Source: Maniola hyperantus
Taxonomy: Eukaryota; Arthropoda; Insecta; Lepidoptera; Nymphalidae
Assembly: GCF_902806685.2 (NCBI RefSeq)
Contig: NC_048555.1
Location: 5,580,001 to 5,644,000 of the forward strand
Length of the DNA: 64,000 nucleotides
Direction of reading: 5' to 3'
Program-made: the position numbers and the translations under genes
Shown: positions 20,214 to 31,537 of the stretch, piece after piece
Layout of the letters: each line of letters starts with the position of its first letter
How positions within the stretch are numbered: the first letter of the stretch is position 1
Notes under the pieces: model-generated
Databases searched by the model: none
Told to the model about the DNA's origin: nothing
Seen by the model: only the letters and a program-made list of their open reading frames with translations

Positions 20214-20820
20214 AGGTGGCATAGAAAAGCGTGCTTATTTCAAAGGTAAATTACTCGAAAGCGAACGATAAGCACTAACAATGGCCTGTACTTTGTAAGG
20301 AAATCAAACATAAAGCAAATAGAATATAAAACCGTGGAGCGACAAAGGCGAATAACACCACAAAGCTCTTCTGAGGCCTTAATATAAGATCTCACCATTA
20401 CGTGACGTTGATAGAATTCGATGGTCTAAACACTTTAGCGTTAAAGAAAAATGAACCTTGAACGCCTTTTGGTGTTCCGTACCCAAAGGGTGCCAACAAG
20501 ACCTTATTACTAAGCCTCCACTGTTCGACAGTCTGTCTATCTGTTAGCGGGCTGCATCCCGTAAACTGTAATAGGTAGATAGTTGAAATTTTCACAGAAT
20601 CTGTATTTTTATTGCCACTATAACAACAAACATTTTAAATTTCACAATGGCCGCCAACAAAGTTTAACAGAATTATTTCTTGTACGATGGTACGGAACCC
20701 TTCGTATTTGACCCACACTTGACCGATTTTTAATGCTCAAGTTTGTCAAAATATCTATAATCACCGCCCCAAGCGGAAACGTTGCGAAATTCAAATCCGC
20801 GGTACTGAAGTTTTGACTTT
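20214..20820. repeat. Tandem duplication, unit 2, interrupted
   Basis: Repeats unit 1 at about 90% by eye, but is split after GAACCTTGAA by a family G insertion (20466-20730) and then resumes AATGCTCAAGTTTGTC to TGAAGTTTTGACT. S-like sequence continues past its end (TTTTAGGTTCATTTTAATTT, GATGAGACCTAAAATCT). Confidence 0.75.
20466..20730 (-). repeat. Interspersed repeat, family G, copy 1
   Basis: Plus strand: TTCCGTACCC, CTAAGCCTCCACTGTTCGAC, GTCTGTCTATCTG, AACAACAAACATTTTAAATT, TGGTACGGAACCCTTCGTAT and CTTGACCGATTTTT. Related copies at 27480 and 31538. The outer end GGTCAAGTG...GGGTTCCGTAC is shared with family H, so G and H are likely relatives. Orientation is given so that the shared AAATCGGTCAAGTG end is 5'. 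Confidence 0.65.
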
Positions 20821-20930
20821 AAATTAATGAATTTTAGGTTCATTTTAATTTGACGTTATTTTGTTTCGACTGTTGAATTTTACTAACGTCGTTGATGAGA
20901 CCTAAAATCTCATACTAAGCACACTGATAC

Positions 20931-21436
20931 CGGCGCCCATAGTTTTTACTAGCGGAGCGTGACTTTTTTGCTCAACAGTTCCCCACTCACATCCGGATTT
21001 GCATCCTGCACCGAATGGACTTTGAATAAAGATGCGGTCGTGCTCCTTGGATTTATATCAAAAATGCTAGTTTGTCTAGTTTAAAATGACGCGTCCAGAG
21101 CGTTTCGCGTATATTCAAATGAAGGTCTCGTGTGGATGCAATCTCTAGTGCCACTTTATTTTAAACCACCACAGATTGCTTTTGCAGATATTTTAAACCT
21201 AATTTAGATATCTTTACATTTTAACACAGCTATGATTTGATACTTTTGTAGATTACACTGTAAGCACTGGAATGGAACTTATACAAGAACACTGGAAAAG
21301 GTATACCATACAACATGACAGTTATTTTTGAACAGATTCGAGGCGCTCCACCGTACTGGGACTAAAAATTGACATATTACGTCAATCGATCTTCGTGTCG
21401 ACAATATGTTGAAAGATGTCTGATCGCTAACATTTA
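20931..21436. other. No recognised feature
   Basis: Unmatched DNA of ordinary composition; nothing coding. Confidence 0.4.
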
Positions 21437-21556
21437 GATTGAGATCTATAGAGTGCACACAACATAAGTTTCAGTTAAAACGAGACAGATTTAGCGTATT
21501 AACAGTATCTTAAGTCTTAGCAAATACAAAGTGCGCTCTATAGATTTTAATCTTAG
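21437..21556. mobile_element. MITE, family W, copy 1
   Basis: Left GATTGAGATCTATAGAGTGC and right GTGCGCTCTATAGATTTTAA are inverted repeats; GTTAAAACGAGACAGATTTA inside matches the copy at 30547-30700. Confidence 0.65.
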
Positions 21557-22295
21557 TTTCAAGTACGCTCACATGAAGCTCACTGCTGCCATCAGCGCCA
21601 AAATGGTGAACAAGTTGCTTCAAAAACAGGTCAGCAATCGCAAGTCTAGCGTACTTGTATTAATAGAAGTCAGCGAGTGTGTAAGTAATTTAATTTATAT
21701 AAAAAGTGTAAGTTAATTACATAAAAGTATTATAAGATATAAAATACACTAGACCTTGATGCCGCTTAGTTCATTAAAACAGCTGTGTTTTTAGAAGAAG
21801 ATACTTAGTAGCAGTTTTTTGAAATAAATTGCCTCTTACATTAATTTGGTTTTAGAAAAGTACCAGTTAGGAAATTAAAAAGATACTACTTCATGAAATA
21901 TTAGCGAGTTAATTTAGATACTTGTTATTAAAGGAGGGCTAAAACATCTGACCTTTACCATTCTAGTCCTGATATTCATTTTGTAAAAATACCAACAACA
22001 AATGTTAGCGCCTAGCCTTTCGAAAAAGTCTAGATAACAAAATGTCAAAATACATAGTAAGCTAAGAATATTACCTAATGTTTTATTTACCTATAAATAA
22101 TTACATCTCGCTGGAATTAGGTTTTTAAAATTCCATAGAAAAAACTATGAGGAAAATCTTTATTTTTCAGGGGTAACATTTATTATCATAAGTCCATCTA
22201 CAGCATTGATGTTGGAATCCCCCTTTCTAGGATCTACAGTATGAAGTAATGCATGCTATCTTTGTGACAGATTTCGTTGAATTTGGCTGAGTAGC
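21557..22295. other. Mostly unassigned
   Basis: 22115-22190 (GGAATTAGGTTTTTAAAATT, TTTTTCAGGGG) resembles the 3' part of a minus-strand Helitron-like copy but is badly worn. No gene seen. Confidence 0.35.
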
Positions 22296-22365
22296 TGAGG
22301 CATAAAGCAGCAACAGACTTCATCACTTGCTAGCAGGTCTGATTGCAGCCAAGCACTAATCTATA
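22296..22365 (-). repeat. Family P fragment
   Basis: TAGCAGGTCTGATTGCAGCC then AAGCACTAATCTATAAAATA is a degenerate reverse complement of the P tail. Confidence 0.45.
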
Positions 22366-22807
22366 AAATAATAAAATAAATTGTACTTAATGTTATCTCA
22401 CGGAATAAATAGTAGGTTACATTTCATACTATCGAAGTCTTACCTGGGCTTTTGGTATCATATTTTGATTAACAACATCCGTTTTATGACGACAGATCTA
22501 ATAAAAAGACAACTTCAACTTTATGATAAAGCTAATAAACCGGAGCCCGGATATTACGCATTTCCAAAAGTGTTGATTTATGTTAATTGTCGTCCTTAGA
22601 AGATACTTCAAGTTTGAATTAGTATTTAAAAGTTATTAGGTCGAACGATTCCTAAAATAATTTAAAGCTTTTAAAGGTTTATTATAAATGAAATTAGCTT
22701 TTTTATAAAAATAATTGTTTTGTTATAATAAAATTAGATTGCTTATAAAATTAAATTGTAAACCATTACAACTTTTAAATTTCTCTAAAAATGTCATAAT
22801 AAACTTA
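22366..22807. other. No recognised feature
   Basis: A 72-codon plus-strand frame at 22381-22599 has no recognisable motif. The remainder is very AT-rich. Confidence 0.4.
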
Positions 22808-23435
22808 TCAACCAATAGACGCCCACTGTTGGACATAATTTGTATGTGGGCATGATTTGTATAGTGATTACACTATATAAATCATGCCCACGTGGAATAG
22901 TGCCAAGAATACTGGCTGCATTTCCGTGCTTAACAACCAGGCTGATCCGTTGCGCAAAAAATAAGCCACCAGATGAGGCTATTAATTGAATGTCTCGTAA
23001 GAATGTTTAGCACTAAGACTCCATGCCCCAGGGTCTTCACGTCAAACGGGACAAAAATGTAACTCTCGATAAGAGAGGCATACTTGCGCCGCTTGCCGTT
23101 TTCAACTGTTTTGTTGCGGCTCCCGGTCTTGATGACCTCTGTCTCCCTGATATGACACGGGGCCAATGTGATTTAAAGAAAATACCAATTTCTCTCGTAA
23201 TATTATTCTCTCTTATTATCTCCTTATTCATCTTATTTATATTAGTTAAACTAGATGAACCGACGCCATCAAACGTAGTGAGTCGTACGAAACCGCTGGA
23301 TTCAGGCCGCGCAACGCCGTGGCATGTGGAAGTCCCGACATGACACCTTAGTACTATCACAGTTTTACTATCTAAACTGTGGTTCTATGTCCAACAGTGG
23401 GCGTCTATTGGTTGACGATGGTGATGGTGACGATA
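22808..23435. mobile_element. Family J copy flanked by inverted LINE tails
   Basis: 22808-22840 is a minus-strand family K tail (ACCAATAGACGCCCACTGTT). 22846-22891 is a 21-bp hairpin (GTGGGCATGATTTGTATAGTG, loop ATTA) made from the J 5' end. 22871-23075 is a long plus-strand J copy. 23265-23435 is a plus-strand K tail (GCTGGATTCAGGCCGC, CATGTGGAAGTCCCG, GTCCAACAGTGGGCGTCTAT). Two 106- and 107-codon frames on opposite strands here are by-products of these repeats, though the plus frame ends in K-like coding sequence. Confidence 0.65.
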
Positions 23436-24502
23436 TGATTTTCTATAGGTACAATTCAATATTCGCATCATAAACTTATATCTAATACTCTTTGTTGAGC
23501 AAACGCAAAACGTTACTAAAGAAAAGTTTTGATTTATAAGACCGCTAGTATATAACGTCATGTATTAACAATAAAAGGCGGGATTTCAAAGGAAAAAATA
23601 CACAGGATTAGGTCGAATATTCGAGAGAAAGGCTGCCAAATAGAGGTGTCAAAAAATAATGTACCTAATAAATTTATTAAATATATAAATGTATTCAAGA
23701 TATTCGTTTTTAGATTAAAACAAAATTGAATACAATATATAATAAGTAGTGAAAATTTGAGAAAATCCTTCCTAAAAAATAACTCAGGCGTTCGATCTTT
23801 GATACGCCGCGCGCGGCGCGACCGAGCGACGATATTAGAATAAAATATATTAGGTAGGTACAGCTGAATACAAATATCGTCGCGATTCGACGGTGAATAA
23901 TTATTACATCGAATTTTCGTATTGGCCTGTTACATGTTGACTGTGATGATACGAGTATGCGGCTAGTATTTTTATCATTTTGTTTGTTTCGTAATAAATT
24001 TTGAATGCAGTTTTATTTATTTGTGAACTTGAGTGTCGATAAATATTTAATGCGAATAATTGTAATGTAGATTAGGCAAAATAATGTAGATTAGGTACAT
24101 TTTTGTGTTGTGATAGATTTGTGTCGCGCGTTAATAATACCTATTATAGTAGATTTGTTCTTTTTGGAAATACTTGCGTCATTTTATAAATCGTATGAGA
24201 AAATGTTTTTCAAAGTGTAGGTATTATCATACATTTAAGTATTATAGGTAATAGGTTAGGTACGTGAAGTGGTATTGTTCTTTTTAGAAATCATCATCAT
24301 CATTTTATAATTCGTATGATAATAAATATGTAGAAATGTATGATAATAAATATAGTAGTTACCTACTAAAAAGATTTTTTTATAGGTAACTAGGTAAACT
24401 TACCTACCTATTGTATTGTAGGTAGGTATCTACTTGACATTGCTTTATCGTTCTACTTGTTTTTATTTTTACATACATAGGTAGGTACTAGGTACTGTAT
24501 TC

Positions 24503-24653
24503 CGCGACAGGTTGAGATGGCAATCGGGGTATGAGGCGGGGGTGACACCCCGCACACCCGCACGTCACCCTCGCTCGCCCGCACTGGGTTAGTACAGGGG
24601 CCGTGCGGGTGTGCGGGGCATTCCCTCCCCGATTGCCATTTCGACCTGTCGCG
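24503..24653. mobile_element. MITE, family R, copy 3 (inside the hAT)
   Basis: CGCGACAGGTTGAGATGGC and GCCATTTCGACCTGTCGCG ends; the centre has CCCGCACACCCGCACGTCAC and a matching GCGGGTGTGCGGGG, extending the fold. The best-preserved R copy. Confidence 0.82.
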
Positions 24654-24731
24654 AAGGTATGCATTGGGTACCTATTAAGAGTAAAATTTAAAATTTTAAT
24701 CAATCGAGTTAAATACAAGCTATACCCTAGT

Positions 24732-25051
24732 TCTCGACCTTATTGACGGTTATGAGAAAGTTGTTTTTTGTCATATTCTTGTTCAGTAGGTATCATTCAT
24801 AGATTGTTAAAATGTTGTTCCCTATGTCAATAAGGTCGGAAATCGCTTGCACCCATTTATCTGCTTGCGCCTCATGGTGAAATCGGTGCAAGCAAATCTC
24901 GACCTTATTGACGGTTATGAGAAAGTTGTTTTTTGTCATATTCTTGCTCAGTATAATTCATAGATTGCTAAAATGCTGTTTTCTGACGTATGTCAATAAG
25001 GTCGAAAATCGATTGCACCCATTTTTCTGCTTGCGCCTCACGGTTCAAGCA
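24732..25051. repeat. Tandem pair of fold-back units, period 165
   Basis: Units at 24732-24896 and 24897-25051. Each begins TCTCGACCTTATTGACGG and later carries its reverse complement GTCAATAAGGTCG, then TTGCACCCATTT and CTGCTTGCGCCTCA. Lies in the right arm of the hAT and could be its subterminal repeat region. Confidence 0.8.
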
Positions 25052-25411
25052 ATTTTTTTTTTGTAACAAAATAATGTAACGTTAATAATTATTAAATATT
25101 TGTCTGTAACACGTGATAATATTGTGATACACACATGAACCTGTATTTGACACCTCTACTGCCAAAGCCAGCGACAGACTCACCAAGGCATGAAACCAGT
25201 CGTCCGTAGGACGTGATTCCTGACAACTTCCGACACACATTTATTTTACTCGATCTTTATTAACGTAATGCTCGATACTGTAACGTATAGCAGACAAAAA
25301 TATATTACATTCTCTTAAAATGTTAAGATTTCATACCGCCTAGTTTATGCAGAAATTGCTCCTTTAACACCAAGATTGTGGAGTTAGAACCCGGAGTTCA
25401 TAATATTATAA

Positions 25412-25651
25412 TCACTACCCATATTATAAATGCGAAAGTGTGTTGATTTGTCCTTCTATCACGCCGTAACGTAGCAACTGATTGCGTGGTTTGTGCATAG
25501 ATATAATTAAATACCTAATTAATAAATTAATATAGATTTAATTAATATATAGATTAATTAATAGATATATTAAGGCTACTTTATATCCAGGAAAATCGAG
25601 TATTTCCAAAAACGCAAATCCACCCGGACGAAGGTCATGAGCATCATCTAG
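25412..25651 (+). mobile_element. Helitron-like element, CACTACCC subfamily
   Basis: Starts TCACTACCCATATTATAAAT, then TTGTCCTTCTATCACGCCG, and ends GCATCATCTAG before T. The body differs from the TCTGTC subfamily but the 3' end is shared. An AT-rich tract (ATTAATTAATAGATATATT) has expanded in the middle. Confidence 0.7.
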
Positions 25652-27479
25652 TGTTAAAATAAAAAAATAGAAATAGAAGTTTTGTTATTCAAATAAAGAA
25701 GCACACTGGTTCGGAATGCCTTCTACTGTATTGCATACGTTGTGGTGTCATACGAACGAAAATCCGTTGCTATTTTGAAATAAATACTTACGATGAACTG
25801 TTTAAAAATAGACTTATTTAATTTTATACCCTTTTCTAAGTAGAATTCTTGATCGCCGCCATTTGTAACTGGACTTCAAAGTTCAAACACGTCAGTCGAA
25901 CAATTGAAGAGACTTGTAGGGCGTAGGCATCCCGCATTGTCCACGAGTTGACAACGCCGACTGTACGGAAAAGATTTCGTGAAGGAACTTCTTTGTATCC
26001 ACGTTCAATTTGCCGAGTGATCCCGTTGCAATAAGCTACGGATGGTATGCCACCTCCCCGACTATTTGATTTGCTATATCTATGTTCACAGTAAGTGTAT
26101 TACGCCTAAGAGCGGTTACGCACTCATGCGATCCGAGTCCATGAAAATACGGATATAAAAAACTCGGATATCGCTTACGTAGTTATGCGATCTCTGATCC
26201 AAATTCAAGCTGAATTTGGACTGAATAGTGGACATCATTGACATATCTACGTCATAATTGACGTATTATGTCCGATTTGAATCCGAGGAACATCTGAAAT
26301 ATTCTCACGGATGACGTAGAGAACTCGGATGACGAAAGCCGGTTGTAGTGCGTAAGCTACCATACCACAAATAGTCGGTACGTATTTTCACAGACTCAGA
26401 TCGGATGAATTCTATCGGATCGGATAAATCTAATTTATATTTCATACCAAAAAAGTAAAAGAACTTTAACAAAGTCATAATATTTTCTACTCTTTTCGTC
26501 TTTATCAAGTTACACTGGTGCCTCTGAGTTCATTAAAAATTACACACGAATTGAATTTTGCTTATTTTTGTCAAAATCAGGAGATCAAAATCAACGTATT
26601 CTAATATCACGTTACGCTATTAAATTTAGCTTAAATATAAAAGGTATTAGAGATCGCATTGACAGATTAAGATACATCCCAGGGAAGAGCTCAACGACTT
26701 AAGACGATAAACCTCTCATTTTCTTACGCCAAATCCTGTGATCCGCTTATGTTGTGTATTTCGTGGGAGTACAAAAATTTAAAAAGCGAAACCGCCAGTC
26801 TCTGCCGGATATTCGAAAACAGTGGGCGTAGGCCGTAGGTACTAAGAATGTGTGAAACACACGTTGTGATATTACGGCAAGCATCACTGCAGTGCTCCTA
26901 GAGTAAGTTTTCAAGTTAACAAACCCATAGCAAACCTGACACCAGAGTCACGTTAATCTGTCAATATGTCACATCACGACGTCATTCAAGTCGTCCATTA
27001 TGAAATGATAGATTTACGCCAACTCTGCTGCCACGTTCATTTGATTTATGTTAAATTAAATATTTGCTCGAAAAATAATCCTTACTCTACAAGCATTCTG
27101 AAATGCGTAAGGCTATTTATTTATTTTTGACATCAATTTGTTACTTTGCTCTGCTCTAAGTCCAATCAAGACGTTATTAAAATATTACGTTGATCATATT
27201 GTCGTCGATCATAAAAGAATAGAGAATCGAGATCTTGAGATTCTCGTGGTAAAGCGCACTAATTCAGTTTAATCTTTCTTTAATTAGTTTTTATCTTTAG
27301 ATCCGATCATTTTTTTCAATTTGTGTTAATCCGAGTGCCCTCAAATGAACGCCAACAAGAAATTATATGGAAGGAATTAGATTTATAATATGTTGAATGT
27401 TGATACTAAGAGCTTATAAAAATCACCATTGAATAGTATCTACCTACTGCAATTAGGGGGTAATTATATAAAATATTAC
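25652..27479. other. Mostly unassigned; possible worn MITE
   Basis: 26110-26420 repeats CTCGGAT/ATCCGAG several times with GGTTACGCACT near the left and AGTGCGTAAGC near the right, suggesting an old inverted-repeat element. 25900-26070 has a more balanced composition (CATCCCGCATTGTCCACGAG) with no family I know. No gene called. Confidence 0.35.
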
Positions 27480-27925
27480 TTTTAAACTGTCCGTCAGTCT
27501 GTCTGTCCATCTGTCTGTCAGCAAGTATGAACCGTAACAGGTAAAGAGTTGACATTTTCACAGTATATTTATTTATATTGCAAACAACAATCCTAGTAAA
27601 AAATTGAAAGTGCGATCAAAATTAAAAATACATATTTTAATGTAGACAAAGGGTTGATGTTCTCATCAAATTAATCGTGAGGATCGTGGGAACTCTATGA
27701 TTTTCCGGAATAAAAAGTAGCCTATGTCTGTCCCCGGGATGTAAGCTAACTCTGTACCAAATTTTATCCAAATCGGTTAAACTGTTGGGCCGTGAAAACC
27801 TAGCAGACAGACAGACAGACAGACACACTTTCGCATTTATAATATTAGTATGGAAGTATGGATTGTATGACGGTATGGGACCCTTCATGTGCTAGTCCGA
27901 CTCGCACTTGACCGGATTTATTTGT
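27480..27925 (-). repeat. Family G, copy 2, split by a Helitron-like insert
   Basis: Outer parts match G: CTGTCCGTCAGTCTGTCTGT at 27488, AACAACAATCC, then GACGGTATGGGACCCTTCAT and TCCGACTCGCACTTGACCGG. The insert (about 27690-27862, minus strand) has GATTTTCCGGAATAAAAAGT, GGGCCGTGAAAACCTAGCAG, (ACAG)n and TATAATATTAGTATGGA. Confidence 0.7.
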
Positions 27926-28002
27926 ACACCACAACCAACAAAAAAATGCGCAAAATGCAAGGACTGCCAATTTTATTAGGATTAGGGATTGTATTAAAAT
28001 AA

Positions 28003-28300
28003 TTTTATTTTATTTTATTTTATTTATTTCATTTAACAGGAAAACTTACAGCTAATATGAAAAAATGAATAGGTAAAAACAGAAGAAGATTAAAGCTAAG
28101 GACAAGTTTTCACAGATAGAATAAATATAAGAATAACAAAAAAAAACTCGACTGGGGGGGAGAAAATTCAGGGAAAAGTAATAAAAACGAGATCTGGCCA
28201 ACGAATTATTTAACTGAAGTATGAGCGTTAAAGAATTCATTGGCCAGAGCTTTCCGAATAGTGGTAGCAGTGATGCAGAATAGGTCCAAATTTTTGTCAT
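28003..28300 (-). mobile_element. Retroelement 3' end, family M, copy 1
   Basis: The minus strand carries TCATACTTCAGTTAAATAAT, CCCCCCCAGTCGAG, TTTTCATATTAGCTGTAAGT, TTTTCCTGTTAAATG and an (AAATA)n tail. Matches 47280-47532 on the other strand over about 250 bases. A tail of this kind fits a LINE 3' UTR, but no coding sequence is attached. Confidence 0.7.
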
Positions 28301-28332
28301 TTTTACAAATTTTATTAAACGATAATGTACCT

Positions 28333-28493
28333 ATGATGCGTGAAAAATGACTTCCCACGCGCCATTTTAATTTTATGTAACAAATTTCAAGTCAAACGTA
28401 CGATTTTAGTCTTTATTTTAAAGGTGAACCGTACTTTTGACATGACAGTTGACCCATAGAGTTAAAATGACGCGTGAGAAGTAATTTTGTACG
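28333..28493. mobile_element. MITE, family AA, copy 2
   Basis: ATGCGTGAAAAATGACTTCC and CGCGTGAGAAGTAATTTTG ends are inverted around GCCATTTTAA/TTAAAATG; AACGTACGATTTTAG and GAACCGTACTTTTGAC are a second, inner inverted pair. It is the intact version of the element split at 6466-6885. Confidence 0.7.
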
Positions 28494-28994
28494 GACTATA
28501 AATAACACTAAAATTGTTTTACTTATCAAAAGATTCTCAAGTTGGAATAACATTTTTTGGGGTGCTCGCCGAACTGTTATCACGTGTATCTCTCTAGTCA
28601 AAGAGGGGGGGCACGCATCCGAGCGCGCAGGGCACCCCGCCCGGCCCTCTGTTTACTCGATTCACAATAACTCCATTGTATGACTAACTTTTCACATTGT
28701 AAGGGTTTATTGGTATGAAACTGAGAAATACTTGGCTTTTCTCAAGTATTTGTTTTACCTTTTCATAAATCGTAGAGCTATATTATATACTTAACAATAA
28801 ATAAAATCCGAAGTACGTTAACTAGGTAGGTACTTAAGTACCTAGTTAACATTTTACCATCAATTCCTTTGTCGTAAAGAGTTAAAACAATGTTGCGAAC
28901 TGTAGGCATAGGTACATAATAATCACCGGATTTTTTAAAAATAGAATGAGCTGTTAGTCGATAAAATTAACATAGGGTGTCTTAATAAGAGTGC
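28494..28994. other. Unassigned; GC-rich patch and a hairpin
   Basis: 28595-28655 is locally GC-rich (GAGCGCGCAGGGCACC). 28817-28850 is a hairpin built on GTTAACTAGGTA and TACCTAGTTAAC. No gene seen. Confidence 0.45.
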
Positions 28995-29030
28995 AGTAGT
29001 TTGAGCTGTGCGTTGATAGATCAGTCAGTA
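28995..29030 (-). mobile_element. Helitron-like 5' end scrap, (GACT) subfamily
   Basis: GAGCTGTGCGTTGATAGATC then AGTCAGTA equals the 5' part of the element at 58995-59250, reversed. Confidence 0.5.
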
Positions 29031-29486
29031 TTATTTTTAATCAAACACACCATAGAACAAAATAACTTATTAAGCTTCTTAGATCGTCCCCGTTTCGAAT
29101 AATAATTTCCAAGGAACATTTCCACCATTCATCAGTCCCAAAACAGAACGGTGCCTAAGTTCACCTTCGTGTCACTCATCAGCACTCCAGTAATTGAGAG
29201 CGGTGCGAAAGGTCTCTGTCAGCCTTTATTAGCCCGCCAATATAATCTATTGGTTAGATTAACGGAGATCTCTTAGTGGGAACGTTTCAAACGATTTGCG
29301 TAAATTGAACTATTGATTGGATTTCTTCAACAGCCATGAGATCTTCTGGAAATCTAGATGCTGGAATAAATGTTACTGAACAGCTCTTATCTTGCCAACT
29401 AGGACTTAGAGTAAATAACGTTCCAGTTTTAGATTATTGCTGTATTTATTTATTTACCAAATATTTTGAGGTTAAATTATTTTATT
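29031..29486. other. No recognised feature
   Basis: Ordinary, apparently unique DNA. Confidence 0.4.
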
Positions 29487-29715
29487 GAAACTGTTACAAT
29501 ATATTTTAAAGCTAGCCTTATCTACCTAGAGTGCCAGTAATCTACTGGCTGCTGGCTACATCCACAGTTTTACTACATCTCTGCGCTGAACAGCCAGGCT
29601 AATCCTTTGTGCAAAATATGAGAGAAAGATTTATGAGTGTCCTTATGTCACGAGATCAGGCAATCAAACACGGTGAAACGGCTCGTAAGATTTTTTATGC
29701 ATTAAGAGTTTTAAG
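29487..29715 (+). repeat. Family J copy
   Basis: AAAGCTAGCCTTATCTACCT, GGCTACATCCACAGT, CTGCGCTGAACAGCCAGGCT and CGGTGAAACGGCTCGTAAGA follow family order with a short local duplication (CTACTGGCTGCTGGCTAC) at 29542. Confidence 0.6.
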
Positions 29716-30302
29716 ATGGCTCTAATATCACACCATTTGTAAACAAGCAATTATTTATTGACTTCAATTGTTTGTAGAAAACATGGAAGTTGAAAGTTAT
29801 CTAGAATCTAGACGTATCTAGTTGCTTTCTTCGTTATTTTTTTTGAAAACTCTTTCTACAGAACTTGTCGTAAAAGAGGTGATTGGTCAGGCCCTCCAGC
29901 GTATGAATAAGAGATCTACTAATAATAACATTGTTGAGTCCATTGTCGGACGGTGGACCCAATTACGGTCTGCGCTGCAGACACCACATCGGAGCGAAAT
30001 TATTCTATCTGTCTACGGAAATTAAATTTTCTGAATACCCGTTCGTTCGACTCGGAGTCGAGAGTGAAAGTGTAATGCCGCCTCTGTTCGATCTCTAACA
30101 TCTTTGATGCTATTGGAATAACAAAATGTTGATTCAACTGTCGCCAGAAATATTTCCATTATAGAAAAGGAAACTAACATTTTTGAAAATGAAACTAACA
30201 AACATTTTATGATGAGGCGATGGAAGCTTCGATGCTTACTTTTATTTCTTCAACTAGGTATATGTATTTATTTATCCCATTTCTATTATTTTGTGGGTTC
30301 TA
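29716..30302. other. No recognised feature
   Basis: Contains frames of 67 codons at 29822-30025 and 30209-30412; neither shows a known motif. Confidence 0.4.
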
Positions 30303-30503
30303 TCACTACCCATATTATAAATAAGAAAGTGTGTGTGTTGGTTTATTGGTTTGTCCTTCCCTTCAATCACGCAGCAATCCGCGAGATTTTTTGCGTGAAT
30401 ACACCTACCTAGTTAAAGACATGGAGAGTGACATGGGCTCCTTTTTATTCCGGAAAATCAAAGAGTAAACCTAAATCCCCCGGACGAAGTCGCTGGCACC
30501 AGT
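30303..30503 (+). mobile_element. Helitron-like element, CACTACCC subfamily, truncated
   Basis: TCACTACCCATATTATAAAT, GTTGGTTTATTGGTTTG, TCAATCACGCAGCAATCC, TTTTTATTCCGGAAAATC and CGGACGAAGTCGCTGGCACC. The terminal CTAG is lost. Confidence 0.65.
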
Positions 30504-30546
30504 TCAATAAATACATCGTAAAATAATTCCACAATGAGACTTAATT

Positions 30547-30700
30547 AGGCTGAGATCTGTAGAGCGCACTTTGACTTTGCTCAGACTTAAGATTGAGTTA
30601 AAACGAGACAGATTTATGTGAGAGATATAGCTCTCTCTCGTTTTAACTCTGTCTTAAGTCTAAGCTAAGTCAGAGTGGGCTCTATAGATCTCACCCTTAG
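30547..30700. mobile_element. MITE, family W, copy 2
   Basis: GGCTGAGATCTGTAGAGC and GGGCTCTATAGATCTCACCC are terminal inverted repeats. GTTAAAACGAGACAG and CTCGTTTTAACTCTGTC form the inner stem with loop near 30622-30634. Nearly the whole element folds on itself. Confidence 0.8.
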
Positions 30701-31191
30701 GCTAGTTAAAAATATTTCAGGAGTAACAAGGGTCAACATAACTAGACCATAAATTGACATAGGATTTTGGTGAGTGTGCGATTGCTTTTCATTGAAGGAG
30801 AGGGGATCACATTAAACTGGTGCAATGGATGGGGTGGGATTTTCTCGATTCATTTGTTATTTCAGAACCGCAGAGTGATCAGTTCACAAGCACAACTGGT
30901 AGGGACGTATTGTTGGCCCCAGGCCATTGTGTTTTTTTGCGCTGACGTAGCATTTTTCCACGAAAACGTATCAAACTCTTTGTGAGTACGGAATCCCGGG
31001 GATATTGGGCAAACCTCATGAAATGTGTGTACTTTCGTAATACGTATGCAAATTATGTGTCCTACAACATTTCTGTACGATCATACATCCTTTAAAATAA
31101 ATGATTGTGTGTCAGTATTTTGGCGCTGATAGTAACCGTGAGCGTCGCGTCGTGTAAACTAAATATTTGTGATGAGACATCTGTCAACATA
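30701..31191. other. No recognised feature
   Basis: A 72-codon plus-strand frame at 30767-30985 lacks recognisable motifs. Otherwise unmatched. Confidence 0.4.
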
Positions 31192-31344
31192 CAGTGCGAC
31201 AAGGTTATCTCGGCGCGTGGCGAAAATAGGAACTAACGTTGCCGTCTGGTGTCCCCTTTGCTCTTGTTTGAATATTCTAAGCCTTTGACCAACAGTGCCC
31301 ATCTGTCAATGTAATTCAAGTGCCAAGAGAGCCTTGTCGCACTG
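31192..31344. mobile_element. TA-flanked MITE (Tc1/mariner type)
   Basis: Begins CAGTGCGACAAGG and ends CCTTGTCGCACTG, exact 13-base inverted repeats that extend imperfectly inward (TTATCTCGGC / GCCAAGAGAG). TA lies at 31190-31191 and 31345-31346, the expected duplication. 153 bp, no coding capacity. Confidence 0.82.
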
Positions 31345-31537
31345 TAGTTTTCAACGAAAACCATTTGACACAAAGTGCCAATTTTAATTCCCGGTACGTT
31401 TTGGGGCCCTGATGCATCCATTCGGCACAAAAAATAACCTTCACGTCTTGGTCTTTTACTTCTACTTGTGTATTTTAATGTGTGTGTACATCCCCATTTC
31501 TTCATACAATCGCATCGCAACTTTCACTTGTTTTTCA

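Larger units (their letters stand above)
23641..25158. mobile_element. Non-autonomous hAT transposon with 8-bp target duplication
   Basis: Starts TAGAGGTGTCAAA and ends TTTGACACCTCTA, exact 13-base inverted repeats of the typical hAT form. The flanks are an exact 8-base duplication, CTGCCAAA at 23633-23640 and 25159-25166; 8 bp is the hAT signature. The 1518-bp body encodes no transposase. It holds a GC-rich palindrome near 23805-23820, ATATCGTCG arms near 23830-23885, a family R MITE (24503-24653) and a tandem fold-back pair (24732-25051). Autonomous partners are not in the window. Confidence 0.88.

Noticed and set aside
23023..23360. Opposed frames of 106 and 107 codons
   Set aside because: Both are explained by family J and a LINE tail; the plus frame only ends in LINE-like sequence.
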